Shown piece after piece: positions 1 to 8,267 of a stretch of DNA of 33,113 bases (its first letter is position 1; every line of letters begins with the position of its first letter). Source of the DNA: Hyphomicrobiales bacterium (lineage in GTDB: Bacteria; Pseudomonadota; Alphaproteobacteria; Rhizobiales; Aestuariivirgaceae); contig JAEUMI010000096.1 in assembly GCA_016792825.1 (NCBI GenBank), positions 1-33,113 on the forward strand, written 5' to 3'. The notes beneath the pieces are model-generated. The model had not been told where the DNA came from and did not search any database. It saw nothing but the letters and a program-made list of their open reading frames with translations. The position numbers were made by a program, and so were the translations under genes.

Positions 1-712
1 CGAAAGCATCAACCGCTCCGGCAAAATCGCCATGAAGCTCGAAGCCGGCGACATGATAGCGGGCGTGGAGATCTGCACCGCCGCAGATGACGTGTTGCTG
101 ACGACGGCGCAAGGGCAATGCATCCGGTTCCCGGTGGATGATGTCCGGGTTTTCAAGGGACGTGATTCAACCGGGGTGCGTGGCATCAAGCTTGAGAAGG
201 ATGACCACGTGATTTCCATGGCGGTCATCCGGCACGTGGATGCAACGGCGGAAGAACGTTTGGCGTTCCTCAAAATGTCGCGCGTGGTGGCGGGTGAGGA
301 GGCTGACCCCGATACTTCCGATGAGGAAGAGGTGGCCGACGCGGGCCTGAGCCAGGAACGTTATGCGGCGATGGGTGCGGCCGAGCAGGTGATCCTCACA
401 GTTTCCAGCAACGGCTATGGCAAGCGGACGTCTTCTTACGAGTACCGCATCACCAACCGCGGCGGCAAAGGCATTGTGGCCATGGCCGTAAACGAGCGCA
501 ACGGCCCGCTGGTGGCGTCCTTCCCGGTCGAGCACTCTGACCAAATCATGCTGGTGACCGATGGCGGACAACTCATCCGCTGCCCGGTTGACGGCATCCG
601 GAAAGCGGGACGCTCCACCCAAGGGGTGATCGTGATCGATACGGCTGATGACGAGAGCGTGGTGTCGGTTGAGCGGCTGAGCGAGGACGAGGACGGTGAG
701 GACGAAGCGTAA
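1..712 (+). CDS. gyrA: DNA gyrase subunit A, C-terminal part (5' end outside window)
   Basis: The reading frame is open from base 2 and ends at TAA 710-712, so only about the last 236 residues are present. GyrA is the DNA-cleaving subunit of gyrase, which introduces negative supercoils. The visible part belongs to the C-terminal DNA-wrapping beta-pinwheel. Repeated blade motifs can be seen (RSGKIAMKL, STGVRGIKL, NRGGKGIVAM, STQGVIVI), and the protein ends in an acidic tail (SEDEDGEDEA). An acidic insert (DPDTSDEEEV) lies between two blades. The catalytic tyrosine and the GyrA box lie upstream, outside the window. The downstream genes coaD, cyclophilins, queA and tgt follow gyrA in many rhizobia, which supports the call. 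The family assignment is secure. The start cannot be judged. Confidence 0.95.
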   Translation, partial: ESINRSGKIAMKLEAGDMIAGVEICTAADDVLLTTAQGQCIRFPVDDVRVFKGRDSTGVRGIKLEKDDHVISMAVIRHVDATAEERLAFLKMSRVVAGEEADPDTSDEEEVADAGLSQERYAAMGAAEQVILTVSSNGYGKRTSSYEYRITNRGGKGIVAMAVNERNGPLVASFPVEHSDQIMLVTDGGQLIRCPVDGIRKAGRSTQGVIVIDTADDESVVSVERLSEDEDGEDEA

Positions 713-770
713 ATCCGCTTGACAGCCTGCGAGCATTTCTGGCTCCTAGGGTGGCTGAGGAACCTAAATC

Positions 771-1382
771 ATGTCTTACGAATCCTTTTTTGCCTTTTGT
801 GTTGCGGCTGCCGCCCTGGCCCTGGTTCCAGGCCCCACCGTGACCGTGATCATTGCCAACAGCCTGCGCTATGGGAGCCGGGCAGGGCTTCTGAATGTTG
901 CGGGCACGCAGGCGGGCTTTGTCATCTGGCTCGGCATCGCCGCCATGGGGTTGGGGGCGGCGATCAAGCTGATGGGCACGTGGTTTGACGTGTTGAGCTG
1001 GGCCGGTGCGGCCTATCTGGTCTGGCTTGGAATCAAGATGCTTCTTTCGAAGGGCGACTTGGCTGTCGCGGTTGACCGGGCTCGGCCACACGGGAGCTTC
1101 TTCCTTCAGGGCTTTGTGGTGATCATATCCAACCCGAAAATGCTGGTATTGTTCGGGGCGATGATCCCGCCTTTTCTTTCAAAAGACGGCAACATGATGC
1201 AGCAGACACTGCTATTGGGCCTTACTTTCATGGTCATTGCCGCGGTTGGCGACACACTTTATGCGCTGATGGCGGGCAAGGCCGGCCAGTGGCTTTCACG
1301 TTCCCGGATAAGGGCCATCGAGATTGTCAGCGGCGTTTGCCTGACGGCTGGCGGCGTGTGGATGGCGTTGCGCGGGCGCTAG
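771..1382 (+). CDS. LysE/RhtB-family amino acid exporter
   Basis: This 203-residue inner-membrane protein matches the LysE/RhtB fold in length and pattern. An N-terminal hydrophobic helix is followed by the family hallmark LVPGPTVTVIIANSLRYGSRAGL (about residues 17-39, slightly varied), then G-rich helix AGTQAGFVIWLGIAAMGLG, then AGAAYLVWLGIKMLLS. The helix FVVIISNPKMLVLFGAMIPPF contains the conserved NPK segment, and two further hydrophobic helices follow. The family exports amino acids such as lysine, threonine or homoserine, but the substrate cannot be told from sequence. A GAGG ribosome binding site lies at 757-760. A TTGACA at 719-724 could be a -35 box, but I see no good -10. The gene is probably monocistronic, since the next gene is on the other strand. 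Confidence 0.85.
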   Translation: MSYESFFAFCVAAAALALVPGPTVTVIIANSLRYGSRAGLLNVAGTQAGFVIWLGIAAMGLGAAIKLMGTWFDVLSWAGAAYLVWLGIKMLLSKGDLAVAVDRARPHGSFFLQGFVVIISNPKMLVLFGAMIPPFLSKDGNMMQQTLLLGLTFMVIAAVGDTLYALMAGKAGQWLSRSRIRAIEIVSGVCLTAGGVWMALRGR

Positions 1383-1385
1383 GCT

Positions 1386-1808
1386 TCAGGCCATGCCCAG
1401 TTTCTTTGCCAAATCTTCGTCCCAGAAAGCAGCTTCGATCTTATGGCCGTCGAGGTCGCGCACGAAGCAGCCGTAGTAGGGTCCGCCGTAATCATGGCGA
1501 TGACCGGGGTCGCCATCTTCAGTTGCTCCGGCGGCAATGGCTTCCTTGAAAAACTCCTCCACTTCGGCCTTGGATTGCGCCATGAAACCAACGTGCACGC
1601 CATTGCCGTGTGAGGCTTGCGCGCCATCAAACGGCGTCTGGATTCAGAATTCTGGATAGGCCTTGCCGAAGGCCGCGGCACCTTCGTGCTCCATGATGAT
1701 CCGGCATCCCAGAGTGCCGAGCACCCTTTCGTAAAACGCCAGGGCCGACGGAAAATCATTTGTGCCGAGCGAGACATGGGAGATGATGGATGGATTTTCG
1801 TTGGCCAT
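1386..1808 (-). pseudogene. VOC-family (glyoxalase/dioxygenase-like) protein interrupted by an in-frame TGA
   Basis: Read through, the frame gives 140 codons of a typical single-domain VOC protein. It starts MANENPSIISHVSLGTNDF, with an N-terminal His of the metal-site type, continues through FYERVLGTLG, and ends with CFVRDLDGHKIEAAFWDEDL, including the family's C-terminal DGxKIEA. Codon 55 (1644-1646) is TGA, between PEF and IQTPFDG, where relatives usually have Trp (PEFW). One TGG to TGA change explains it, with no frameshift. The frame on both sides is otherwise intact, so the change is recent or a base-call error. An upstream in-frame ATG at 1841 would add 11 residues. The function of the intact protein cannot be specified; VOC members include lactoylglutathione lyases, dioxygenases and resistance proteins. 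The gene is isolated on the minus strand. Confidence 0.8.
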
Positions 1809-1897
1809 GTTGACGTCCGTCGTTTGTTGAGTGCCAGACATTAACTGACATCTGCTGACAGGTTGCGGCAGCAGCGTGAAGCGGATAGGGTATCGCC

Positions 1898-2395
1898 ATG
1901 GCACGCACAGGATTTTACCCCGGTTCCTTTGATCCCGTTACATATGGTCACCTCGACATCGTGGCGCGGAGCGCGCGGCTGGTTGAAAAACTGGTGTTGG
2001 GGGTTGGCACCCATGCGGGCAAGAAATCACTTCTGGACGCCAAAAAGCGGGTTGAATTGCTTGAACTCGTAACCCGGCCCATTGCCGAACATACGGGCGT
2101 CAAAATCAGCGTGGTGACCTTTGCCGATCTCACAGTGGATGCGGCACGGCGCGCCAACGCGGGGCTGATCATCCGGGGCCTAAGGGATGCCAGCGATTTC
2201 GACTATGAAGTGCAGATGGGGCAGATGAACGGGGCCCTGGCGCCGGACATTGAAACGGTGTTCCTCGCGGCCTCGCCCGCCACGCGGATGATTGCCTCGT
2301 CGCTGGTCAAGCAAATTGCCCAAATGGGCGGCGACATATCCCTGTTTATCCCCAAAGAAGCCCAGGCGGCGGTGGCTGCGGCGCTGAAAAACTAG
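1898..2395 (+). CDS. coaD: Phosphopantetheine adenylyltransferase
   Basis: This enzyme transfers AMP from ATP to 4'-phosphopantetheine, the penultimate step of coenzyme A synthesis, in the cytoplasm. At 165 residues it has the usual bacterial CoaD length. Residues 5-21 hold the nucleotidyltransferase signature GFYPGSFDPVTYGHLD, with the HxGH-type TYGH motif. IIRGLRD near residues 88-94 and the ATRMIASSLVKQIA segment near 127-140, equivalent to ISSSLVRE in homologues, form the rest of the active site. The start at ATG 1898 places the motif at the normal distance from the N terminus. A weak hairpin (AGGCC/GGCCT, 2394-2409) overlaps the stop codon but lacks a T run. The position between gyrA and the cyclophilin genes is the common rhizobial arrangement. 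Confidence 0.96.
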   Translation: MARTGFYPGSFDPVTYGHLDIVARSARLVEKLVLGVGTHAGKKSLLDAKKRVELLELVTRPIAEHTGVKISVVTFADLTVDAARRANAGLIIRGLRDASDFDYEVQMGQMNGALAPDIETVFLAASPATRMIASSLVKQIAQMGGDISLFIPKEAQAAVAAALKN

Positions 2396-2478
2396 GCCTT
2401 GCACGGCCTCATTTCTGGCGATATCTGGCACTATCCAGCGTGTGATTTCCATTAACCCTGAAACCGGAGACTTAGAGA

Positions 2479-2988
2479 ATGAAGAGACTTGGCCTATGTG
2501 CCATGGCCGCCATGATGATGGCAGCACCAGCCCTGGCGGCAGACAAAATCACCGTCGAGACCAATGACAAATGCAGCTTCACCATTGCGCTGCGGCCGGA
2601 CCTGGCGCCAGCCCACGTGGCCCAGGTTTCCAAGCTTGCGGCGGCAGGATTTTACAATGGCATTGTCTTTCACCGGGTGATTGACGGCTTCATGGCCCAG
2701 ACGGGCGACCCCACGGGTACCGGCATGGGCGGTTCGGAAGAGCCGGACATCAAGGCCGAGTTTTCGAACGAGCATTTCGGCCGCGGCACGGTTGGCATGG
2801 CGCGCTCCAACAACCCGGATTCCGCCAACAGCCAGTTCTTCATCATGTTCGCCGAGGGCGGGTTCCTTGACGGCAACTACACGGTGCTGGGCAAGGTGGA
2901 TGATGAAGGCATGTTCTGCGTTGACCGCCTCGAGCGGGGCGAGCCTCCGGCAACTCCTGATAAAATGGTAAAGGTAACGGTGCAATAA
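2479..2988 (+). CDS. ppiA: Secreted cyclophilin-type peptidyl-prolyl cis-trans isomerase
   Basis: This 169-residue protein begins with a Sec signal peptide: MKR, a hydrophobic stretch, then cleavage after APALA near residue 20. A complete cyclophilin domain follows. Catalytic-site motifs visible are FHRVIDGFMAQTGDPTGTG (the active-site Arg in FHRVI and Gln in FMAQ), [15 protein letters not shown] and NYTVLGKV. It should catalyse proline isomerisation during protein folding in the periplasm. GGAGA upstream of ATG 2479 is the likely ribosome binding site. Its TAA shares one base with the ATG of the next cyclophilin (TAATG), implying translational coupling. The two neighbouring cyclophilins are similar along their whole length, so they look like a tandem duplication in which only this copy is exported. 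Confidence 0.92.
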   Translation: MKRLGLCAMAAMMMAAPALAADKITVETNDKCSFTIALRPDLAPAHVAQVSKLAAAGFYNGIVFHRVIDGFMAQTGDPTGTGMGGSEEPDIKAEFSNEHFGRGTVGMARSNNPDSANSQFFIMFAEGGFLDGNYTVLGKVDDEGMFCVDRLERGEPPATPDKMVKVTVQ

Positions 2989-3455
2989 TGGCTGATCTCG
3001 AAAACACCCTTCACATGGACCTGGCCAAGGGCCGGGTCGTCATTGAGCTTCTGCCGAAACTGGCGCCGGGCCACGTGGCGCGGATCAAGGAACTGGCGCG
3101 GGAAGGCTTTTATGACGGCGTGGTGTTCCACCGCGTTATCGAAGGCTTCATGGCGCAGGGGGGCGACCCCACGGGCACCGGCATGGGCGGCTCGAAGAAA
3201 CCGGACCTCAAGGCGGAATTTTCCAAGGAGCCGCATGTGCGCGGCATCTGCTCTATGGCACGCTCCGGCAATCCGAACTCGGCCAACAGCCAGTTCTTCA
3301 TCTGCTTCGGCGATGCGACCTTCCTCGACAACCAGTACACGGTTTGGGGGCGCGTCACCTCGGGCATGGAGCTTGTGGACGGCCTGAAGCGCGGCGAGCC
3401 GGTCAAGAATCCCGACAAGATCGTCAAGATGCAGGTTGCTGCAGACGCAAAGTAA
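2988..3455 (+). CDS. ppiB: Cytosolic cyclophilin-type peptidyl-prolyl cis-trans isomerase
   Basis: This 155-residue cyclophilin lacks a signal peptide, so it should act in the cytoplasm. Motifs match the upstream paralogue: [23 protein letters not shown] near residues 47-69, [18 protein letters not shown], and [18 protein letters not shown], where this copy keeps the Trp that contacts cyclosporin in many cyclophilins. It overlaps the upstream gene by one base (TAATG) and the downstream unknown gene by one base (again TAATG), so the run is almost certainly one transcript. Cytosolic PpiB-type enzymes accelerate proline isomerisation in folding proteins and are usually dispensable. The family call is certain. 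The ppiA/ppiB naming follows localisation only. Confidence 0.93.
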   Translation: MADLENTLHMDLAKGRVVIELLPKLAPGHVARIKELAREGFYDGVVFHRVIEGFMAQGGDPTGTGMGGSKKPDLKAEFSKEPHVRGICSMARSGNPNSANSQFFICFGDATFLDNQYTVWGRVTSGMELVDGLKRGEPVKNPDKIVKMQVAADAK

Positions 3456-3841
3456 TGAAACGCCTTGCCGCCATTGGGGTGCTGTTGATAGCTCTGACTG
3501 TGCCTGCGAAGGCCACGGAATGGCTCAACTGCTCCGATGGCGACAGGGCCTCGTTCAATGTCCTGCTCGGCAACATGAACGTGATCGCCGTCGATACTGT
3601 TGAGATCGTAGCTGGCGGAAAGAAATGGTCGACGCGGGGCGGTGATGCCTCGCTCATCACCAAGGGGCAGGCATTCGAGACCGCCGATCAAATTCTAATC
3701 GACGTGACCGATAGCAATGTTGATGCGATTGTCGCCCAGCTTCGCCTGTTCAAGGCGAGCGAGGGCGAAGACTATGTCTCGGCCGGCACCCTGCGGGTGG
3801 CGGGCGTTGGCGCTTGGGCCGTGACCTGCTCCGGTCCCTGA
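3455..3841 (+). CDS. Unknown small secreted protein between the cyclophilin genes and queA
   Basis: This 128-residue protein does not match a family I can name. The chosen ATG at 3455 overlaps the ppiB stop (TAATG) and yields a clean signal peptide ([21 protein letters not shown], slightly varied at the end; cleavage likely after AKA). The mature part is about 108 residues with two cysteines, one near its start (LNCSDGD) and one three residues from the end (VTCSGP), which could form a disulfide. The middle is beta-rich by appearance ([23 protein letters not shown]). The stop TGA overlaps the queA ATG (TGATG). A longer frame back to 3344 exists but runs inside ppiB and would remove the signal peptide. 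Periplasmic location is inferred; function is unknown. Confidence 0.75.
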   Translation: MKRLAAIGVLLIALTVPAKATEWLNCSDGDRASFNVLLGNMNVIAVDTVEIVAGGKKWSTRGGDASLITKGQAFETADQILIDVTDSNVDAIVAQLRLFKASEGEDYVSAGTLRVAGVGAWAVTCSGP

Positions 3842-4899
3842 TGCGCGTTTCCGACTTTGATTTTGAATTGCCGCCGGAACGCATTGCGCTGCGGCCCGCG
3901 AACCCGCGCGAGTCCGCCAAACTGCTGGTGGTGGGCGACGGACTTGGTGATTCCACCGTGGGAGATTTGCCGTCGCAACTTCGGGCTGGCGATGTGCTGG
4001 TTTTCAACAACACGAAAGTCATACCGGCTGCCCTGACGGGGGTGCGCCTTGGTCGCGGCGAGGCGACGCCAAGGATTGAGGCGCTGCTGCATATGCGGGT
4101 TGATGGCTCACGCTGGAAAGCGTTTGCCAAGCCGGGCAAGAAATTGCAAGTAGGCGACCGCTTGCGTTTTGGGGCGGAGGGCCGGGTGTGCCTGTTGGGT
4201 GATCTTGACGCCACGGTCGAAGCCAAGGGCGAGGCGGGGGAAATTACCCTGGCATTTGATTTCAGCGGGCCGGTTTTGGATGAGGCGATTGAGGCGGTGG
4301 GGCAGATGCCGCTGCCGCCCTATATCGAGGGCAAGCGGGCGACCGACGAACAGGATGCCACGGATTACCAGACGATGTTTGCGCAGTACCCGGGGGCGGT
4401 GGCGGCCCCGACAGCGGGGTTGCACTTCACGCCTGATCTTGTGAAGAGGTTGGAAGCTGCTGGAATTTCTAGTGAATTTGTCACGCTGCATGTGGGGGCC
4501 GGGACCTTTTTACCGGTAAAGGCTGAGGATACGCGCGACCACAAGATGCATGCCGAGTGGGGGGAAGTTTCATCTGGAACAGTAGCTCGGCTGAAGGCTG
4601 CCCGGCAGCGGGGCGGGCGCATCGTGGCGGTTGGGACCACTTCCTTGCGCCTGCTTGAGAGTTCGAGACTGGAGCCCTTCAGCGGGACGACGGAGATCTT
4701 CATTACCCCGGGCTACCAGTTTTGCGCCGCCGATGTGCTGATCAGCAATTTTCACCTGCCGCGCTCGACGCTGTTCATGCTGGTTTGCGCCTTTGCCGGG
4801 ACAGAGCGGATGAAGGCTGCCTATGCCCATGCCATTCATAATGATTATCGTTTCTATTCCTATGGCGACTGCTGCCTGCTATTTCCTCGGGCCGCATGA
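3841..4899 (+). CDS. queA: S-adenosylmethionine:tRNA ribosyltransferase-isomerase
   Basis: QueA uses the ribosyl group of S-adenosylmethionine to convert preQ1 in tRNA to epoxyqueuosine. The protein is 352 residues, normal for the family. Visible conserved blocks include the N-terminal [24 protein letters not shown] (slightly varied), [21 protein letters not shown], the [22 protein letters not shown] block, [15 protein letters not shown], and the C-terminal [18 protein letters not shown] and YRFYSYGD. The start at 3841 was chosen because it gives the normal N terminus MRVSDFDF. The upstream ATG at 3814 adds unrelated residues. The gene overlaps its upstream neighbour by one base and tgt by four bases (ATGA). 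Pairing with tgt is a common bacterial arrangement, because both enzymes act in queuosine modification. Confidence 0.97.
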   Translation: MRVSDFDFELPPERIALRPANPRESAKLLVVGDGLGDSTVGDLPSQLRAGDVLVFNNTKVIPAALTGVRLGRGEATPRIEALLHMRVDGSRWKAFAKPGKKLQVGDRLRFGAEGRVCLLGDLDATVEAKGEAGEITLAFDFSGPVLDEAIEAVGQMPLPPYIEGKRATDEQDATDYQTMFAQYPGAVAAPTAGLHFTPDLVKRLEAAGISSEFVTLHVGAGTFLPVKAEDTRDHKMHAEWGEVSSGTVARLKAARQRGGRIVAVGTTSLRLLESSRLEPFSGTTEIFITPGYQFCAADVLISNFHLPRSTLFMLVCAFAGTERMKAAYAHAIHNDYRFYSYGDCCLLFPRAA

Positions 4900-6014
4900 C
4901 TGAATTTTCCTTCTCCCTTCACAAGGCCGACGGCGCGGCGCGGCTGGGCACGGTTCGCACTCTACACGGCGACATTCGCACCCCGGCTTTCATGCCGGTG
5001 GGCACGGTGGGCACGGTGAAAGGGTTGTACCTGGACCAGGTGAAAGAAACCGGTGCCGATGTCATTCTGGGTAACACCTATCATCTGATGCTGCGGCCCG
5101 GTGCTGAGGAGGTGGCAAAGCTCGGCGGCTTGCACAAGTTCATAGGCTGGGAGGGACCAATCCTGACCGACAGCGGCGGCTTCCAGGTCATGTCACTGGC
5201 AAAGATCCGCAAAATCACGGAGCAGGGGGCCGTTTTCCAATCGCATATTGACGGGCGACGCTATGAACTCACGCCAGAGCGGGCCATGGAGATCCAGCGC
5301 CTGCTTGGCTCCGACATCCAAATGCAGCTCGACCAATGCCTGGAGTATCCGCACACGGATAAAGAGGCGGAAAAAGCCATGCAGCTTTCGCTGCGCTGGG
5401 CGGCGCGCTCACGCAAGGCTTTCGGGATTCAACCAGGGCGCGGCAATTTCGGCATCGTGCAGGGTGGCGTGAACGAAGGTTTGCGCCGGGCCAGTGCGGC
5501 GGGGCTTCGGGATATCGGTTTCGAAGGATATGCAATCGGCGGACTGGCGGTGGGCGAAGGCCAGAAGCTGATGCTGCAGACGATCGGGTTCACGGCGCCG
5601 GAGCTGCCTGTGGACAAGCCGCGCTATCTCATGGGAGTTGGCACGCCGGAAGATTTGCTCGAGTCCGTGGCGCATGGGATTGACATGTTCGACTGCGTGA
5701 TGCCGACCCGCTCCGGGCGGCATGGACAGGCTTTCACGCGGTTTGGAAAGATCAATCTGCGCAATGCCAAACATGCGGATGATCCGCGCCCGCTCGATGC
5801 TGAAAGCACTTGTCCTGCGTTGTCCAAGTATTCGCGGGCTTACATCCACCACCTGATGCGATCCGGCGAATTGCTCGGCATGATGCTGCTGTCCTGGGCC
5901 AATGTTGCCTATTATCAGGACCTCATGCAGGGCATTCGCGGGGCCATTGCCGAAGACCGCTTCGAAGAATTCAGGGCGCTCACAAAAGAGCAGTGGAAGC
6001 GCGGCGACGCCTAA
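4896..6014 (+). CDS. tgt: tRNA-guanine transglycosylase with a degenerate zinc site
   Basis: Tgt exchanges guanine 34 for preQ1 in GUN-anticodon tRNAs, the step before QueA. It is 372 residues long, as usual. The substrate-binding block [10 protein letters not shown] carries the proposed catalytic Asp at residue 92. The nucleophilic Asp is residue 266, in [20 protein letters not shown] near 212-221 is also conserved. The odd feature is the zinc site. E. coli Tgt uses three cysteines and a histidine in the CDCYTC and TIHN segments. Aligned here are Ser304, Cys306, Leu309 and Ala335, so three of four ligands are missing although the flanking SRAYIHHL is intact. The enzyme may still be active with a zinc-free C-terminal subdomain. 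The gene overlaps queA by four bases, and its stop overlaps the stop of the opposite-strand SDR gene. Confidence 0.95.
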   Translation: MTEFSFSLHKADGAARLGTVRTLHGDIRTPAFMPVGTVGTVKGLYLDQVKETGADVILGNTYHLMLRPGAEEVAKLGGLHKFIGWEGPILTDSGGFQVMSLAKIRKITEQGAVFQSHIDGRRYELTPERAMEIQRLLGSDIQMQLDQCLEYPHTDKEAEKAMQLSLRWAARSRKAFGIQPGRGNFGIVQGGVNEGLRRASAAGLRDIGFEGYAIGGLAVGEGQKLMLQTIGFTAPELPVDKPRYLMGVGTPEDLLESVAHGIDMFDCVMPTRSGRHGQAFTRFGKINLRNAKHADDPRPLDAESTCPALSKYSRAYIHHLMRSGELLGMMLLSWANVAYYQDLMQGIRGAIAEDRFEEFRALTKEQWKRGDA

Positions 6015-6991
6015 CCGGGATACCAGATCTTGCGCGGGTCATTGGCGGCGCGCTTGTAGTCCCAGGCGGCGTCAATGAGTTTTTCGAGGCCATAGTGCGG
6101 GCGCCAGCCGAGTTCGAACCTGGCCTTGCTGTTGTCCAGCCAGGTTGAATGGAAGGAACTTGGAATGGCAATGGAGCCAAGCCCCTTGCTCTTGCTGAGG
6201 TGGCTTGCGACGGCACCATAGTCCACGGGTTCATCCATGCAGATGTTGTAAAGATTTCCCCGCGTCACGGGGTTATCGAGAGAGGCCGAAATGGCGCTTA
6301 CAAGGTCCTCCACATGGACAAAGTTGCGCTTGAGCGGATGGCCATCGGAATCGTAAAGGACCGGAATAGTCCCTTCAGCGCGGCATTTCCTTGCGACGTC
6401 GGCCGGAACCATGGTTTTCCAGTCGGGGCCGCCAAACAGATCATCGCCGAAGGACAGCGAGTAGCGGAAATCGTCCTTCTCCATGATCCACGGGGCACGA
6501 AGGCAACAGCCATTGATGCCATATTGAATGACTGCTTGAGTAAGCAGCACCTCTTCCAGAACTTTTGAAAGGGCATAGCAGCCGGGATAAGCCTGATGCG
6601 GCGTCTTTTCGGTGATGGGGCCATCATGGCGGTAGAAGAAGTGGCCGACGCTGGCATCGCCTCCGATGAGTATAAACTGTTGCGCCATCTTGCTATGACG
6701 AAATGATTCAAGCAGCCAGAACATGCCTTTCACGGTCACGTCCATGACGATTTCGGGAGTTTCCTTGCACGTGGCGAGGTGGACGACATGGGTGACGCCT
6801 TCCATGGCACGTTCGACACTTTCACGGTTTGAGATATCGCCTTTGACGACTTGCACCCTGTCCGTTTCCGGAAACAACCGGTTATGGCATAAGGCCCTAA
6901 TCCTGGCACCCTTCCAGCGTGGCTCGGAAAGGAGATGGGAAATCAGGTTTGTGCCGACCTTGCCGGTGGCGCCTGTTACCAAAAGCAGCAT
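6011..6991 (-). CDS. NAD-dependent epimerase/dehydratase-like extended SDR
   Basis: This 326-residue protein has the extended short-chain dehydrogenase layout. VTGATGKVG (residues 5-13) is the NAD(P)-binding glycine motif, GDIS near 51-54 is typical of epimerases, and the catalytic pair is Tyr139 and Lys143 in [18 protein letters not shown] and [15 protein letters not shown] (about the last 50 residues) are substrate-domain motifs of sugar epimerases. Substrate is unknown. The gene starts nine bases after the LacI-type regulator gene, with an AGGGGG ribosome binding site, so the two are surely co-transcribed. That operon diverges from a CUT2 sugar transporter, so oxidation or epimerisation of the imported sugar is the likely role. 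Its TAG stop overlaps the tgt TAA on the other strand by three bases. Confidence 0.85.
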   Translation of the reverse strand: MLLLVTGATGKVGTNLISHLLSEPRWKGARIRALCHNRLFPETDRVQVVKGDISNRESVERAMEGVTHVVHLATCKETPEIVMDVTVKGMFWLLESFRHSKMAQQFILIGGDASVGHFFYRHDGPITEKTPHQAYPGCYALSKVLEEVLLTQAVIQYGINGCCLRAPWIMEKDDFRYSLSFGDDLFGGPDWKTMVPADVARKCRAEGTIPVLYDSDGHPLKRNFVHVEDLVSAISASLDNPVTRGNLYNICMDEPVDYGAVASHLSKSKGLGSIAIPSSFHSTWLDNSKARFELGWRPHYGLEKLIDAAWDYKRAANDPRKIWYPG

Positions 6992-7000
6992 GGTTTCCCC

Positions 7001-8089
7001 CTAATCCAGTTGATCGGGCACAATGGGCCCTACGGAGCTGCGTTCCACCAAGGGGCATTCCACCTTGATTTGCGATTGCCGGCCCTTGAGCTGCACGGGA
7101 TTGTTGACCAGGTATTCCGCTGCCAAGGTTCCCATTTCAAAATGCGGGAGCAGAACCGTGGTCAGGGGCGGACGGGTAAACTGGGCAATTTCACGGTCGT
7201 CGTAGCCAATCACGGCCACGTCCTCCGGGATCCGCTTTCCCACCTCTTTGAGAGCTTCATAGCATCCAAGGGCCATCAGATCGTTTGCGCAAAAAATTGC
7301 AGTGGGCGGTACCTTGAGGTTCATCAGGGCATGGGTTTGTTCGTAACCTGCCGAGGGTTCCCAGTTCCCGGGGCGGACCAGATCCGGGTCAAAAAGTATT
7401 TCGGCATTGGCAAGAGCCTGGCGATAACCTTTGAGGCGGTCACGGGACGCATCCATCCAAACCTCACCCTCGATAAGTCCGATGCGCCGATGGCCGGCCC
7501 GGATCAAACGGGTGGTGGCTGTCTGGCCGCCAAGAATCTCACCGGGCATTATGGAGGGGAGCGAGCGATCGGCAACATAGCAATTCAGGAGAACGGTGGG
7601 AATCCGGTACAAGGCGGGCGATGGCGTGATGCGGCGGGTTTGAATAGTTCCATAGATCAGGCCAATGAGTGGCTGTCCTTCAAACTGCGTTTGGACGGCC
7701 TGTTCCATTTCCGCGTCGCCCCTTGTGACTGCGGCGCTGATCGTCAGGCCATGTTCCCAGGCTTTTTCGCGGGCTCCATCCAGGGCGATGGCACACCAGG
7801 GGTCGGTTGAAATCTCGTCCACCACAAAGCCCACAACGCTGGCGCCGGTAAGTGAAGGGCGCGGCGCTCCGCGCCTGACCAGGCGATAATTCAAACTCTT
7901 GGCAGCTTCAAGTACCCGTTGCCTGGTTTTTGCGGACAGGCGGGCTCCCAGGGCATCATTCAGAACCAGTGAAACCGTGGTCTGGGAAACGCCGGCGGCA
8001 GCGGCAACCTCCGTCATTGTAGGCCCGGTGGCGCGGGCAACGCCTGAAACCAGGCTTCCGCGAGAGAGGGTCAGATCTTCACTTCCCAT
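7001..8089 (-). CDS. LacI-family transcriptional regulator
   Basis: The protein has an N-terminal helix-turn-helix (MTEVAAAAGVSQTTVSLVLND, slightly past residue 25) followed by a periplasmic-binding-protein-like effector domain. The sequence shows the LacI hinge region (RVLEAAKSLNYRL) and effector-domain motifs such as GHRRIGLIEG, PTAIFCANDLMALG, PEDVAVIGYDD and RPPLTTV. I chose ATG 8089 (362 residues), preceded by GGTGG at a suitable distance. A TTG at 8107 would add six residues. Either way the HTH sits about 20 residues later than in most LacI proteins. The gene is divergent from the CUT2 sugar transporter and co-oriented with the SDR. By analogy it should repress the transporter until a sugar binds. 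The effector is unknown, but is probably the transported sugar or a derivative. Confidence 0.88.
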   Translation of the reverse strand: MGSEDLTLSRGSLVSGVARATGPTMTEVAAAAGVSQTTVSLVLNDALGARLSAKTRQRVLEAAKSLNYRLVRRGAPRPSLTGASVVGFVVDEISTDPWCAIALDGAREKAWEHGLTISAAVTRGDAEMEQAVQTQFEGQPLIGLIYGTIQTRRITPSPALYRIPTVLLNCYVADRSLPSIMPGEILGGQTATTRLIRAGHRRIGLIEGEVWMDASRDRLKGYRQALANAEILFDPDLVRPGNWEPSAGYEQTHALMNLKVPPTAIFCANDLMALGCYEALKEVGKRIPEDVAVIGYDDREIAQFTRPPLTTVLLPHFEMGTLAAEYLVNNPVQLKGRQSQIKVECPLVERSSVGPIVPDQLD

Positions 8090-8139
8090 TACTACTGCCA
8101 CCAACAAACCGCGTTTGAAGGACGCCTTTCAAATATTTT

Positions 8140-8155
8140 TATCATGCGCATATTA
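8140..8155. promoter_or_regulatory. Candidate LacI-family operator
   Basis: The stretch TATCATGCGCATATTA contains the perfect 8-bp palindrome ATGCGCAT, and 6 of 8 positions match across the full 16 bp. A central CG pair is usual in LacI-family operators. It sits in the AT-rich gap between the divergent LacI-type regulator and transporter genes, upstream of the transporter -35. Assignment rests on position and symmetry only. Confidence 0.35.
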
Positions 8156-8208
8156 CCATAGTTATATAGTTGAAAATACTGTCTTTTTCTTGCTATTTCG
8201 TTTCATCA

Positions 8209-8236
8209 TTGACATATATTAGCAGCCCTGTATCAT
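8209..8236 (+). promoter_or_regulatory. Promoter of the CUT2 sugar transporter operon
   Basis: TTGACA (8209-8214) and TATCAT (8231-8236) are separated by 16 bases, close to the sigma-70-type consensus. The promoter lies about 80 bases upstream of the binding-protein ATG in the AT-rich divergent region. Confidence 0.6.
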
Positions 8237-8253
8237 TCTGGGAAGCGATGTTC

Positions 8254-8267
8254 GCAAGCCCGCTTGC
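8254..8267. repeat. Short inverted repeat in the leader of the sugar operon
   Basis: GCAAG (8254-8258) and CTTGC (8263-8267) flank a 4-base gap, just downstream of the predicted transcription start. GAT and ATC outside it extend the symmetry across a small bulge. It could be a second operator half-site pair or a small RNA hairpin. It does not overlap the GGGAGGA ribosome binding site. Confidence 0.35.

Noticed and set aside
1644..1646. TGA in the VOC gene as selenocysteine or UGA-tryptophan recoding
   Set aside because: No selenocysteine insertion hairpin is evident, relatives have Trp and not Cys here, and TGA serves as a normal stop for other genes in the window.
2394..2409. AGGCC-TTGCAC-GGCCT hairpin after coaD as a terminator
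   Set aside because: The stem is only five pairs, overlaps the stop codon, and has no T run.
6935..7810. A 291-codon plus-strand open frame opposite the LacI-type regulator
   Set aside because: The regulator on the other strand has clear family motifs throughout. This frame shows none and is a codon-bias shadow.
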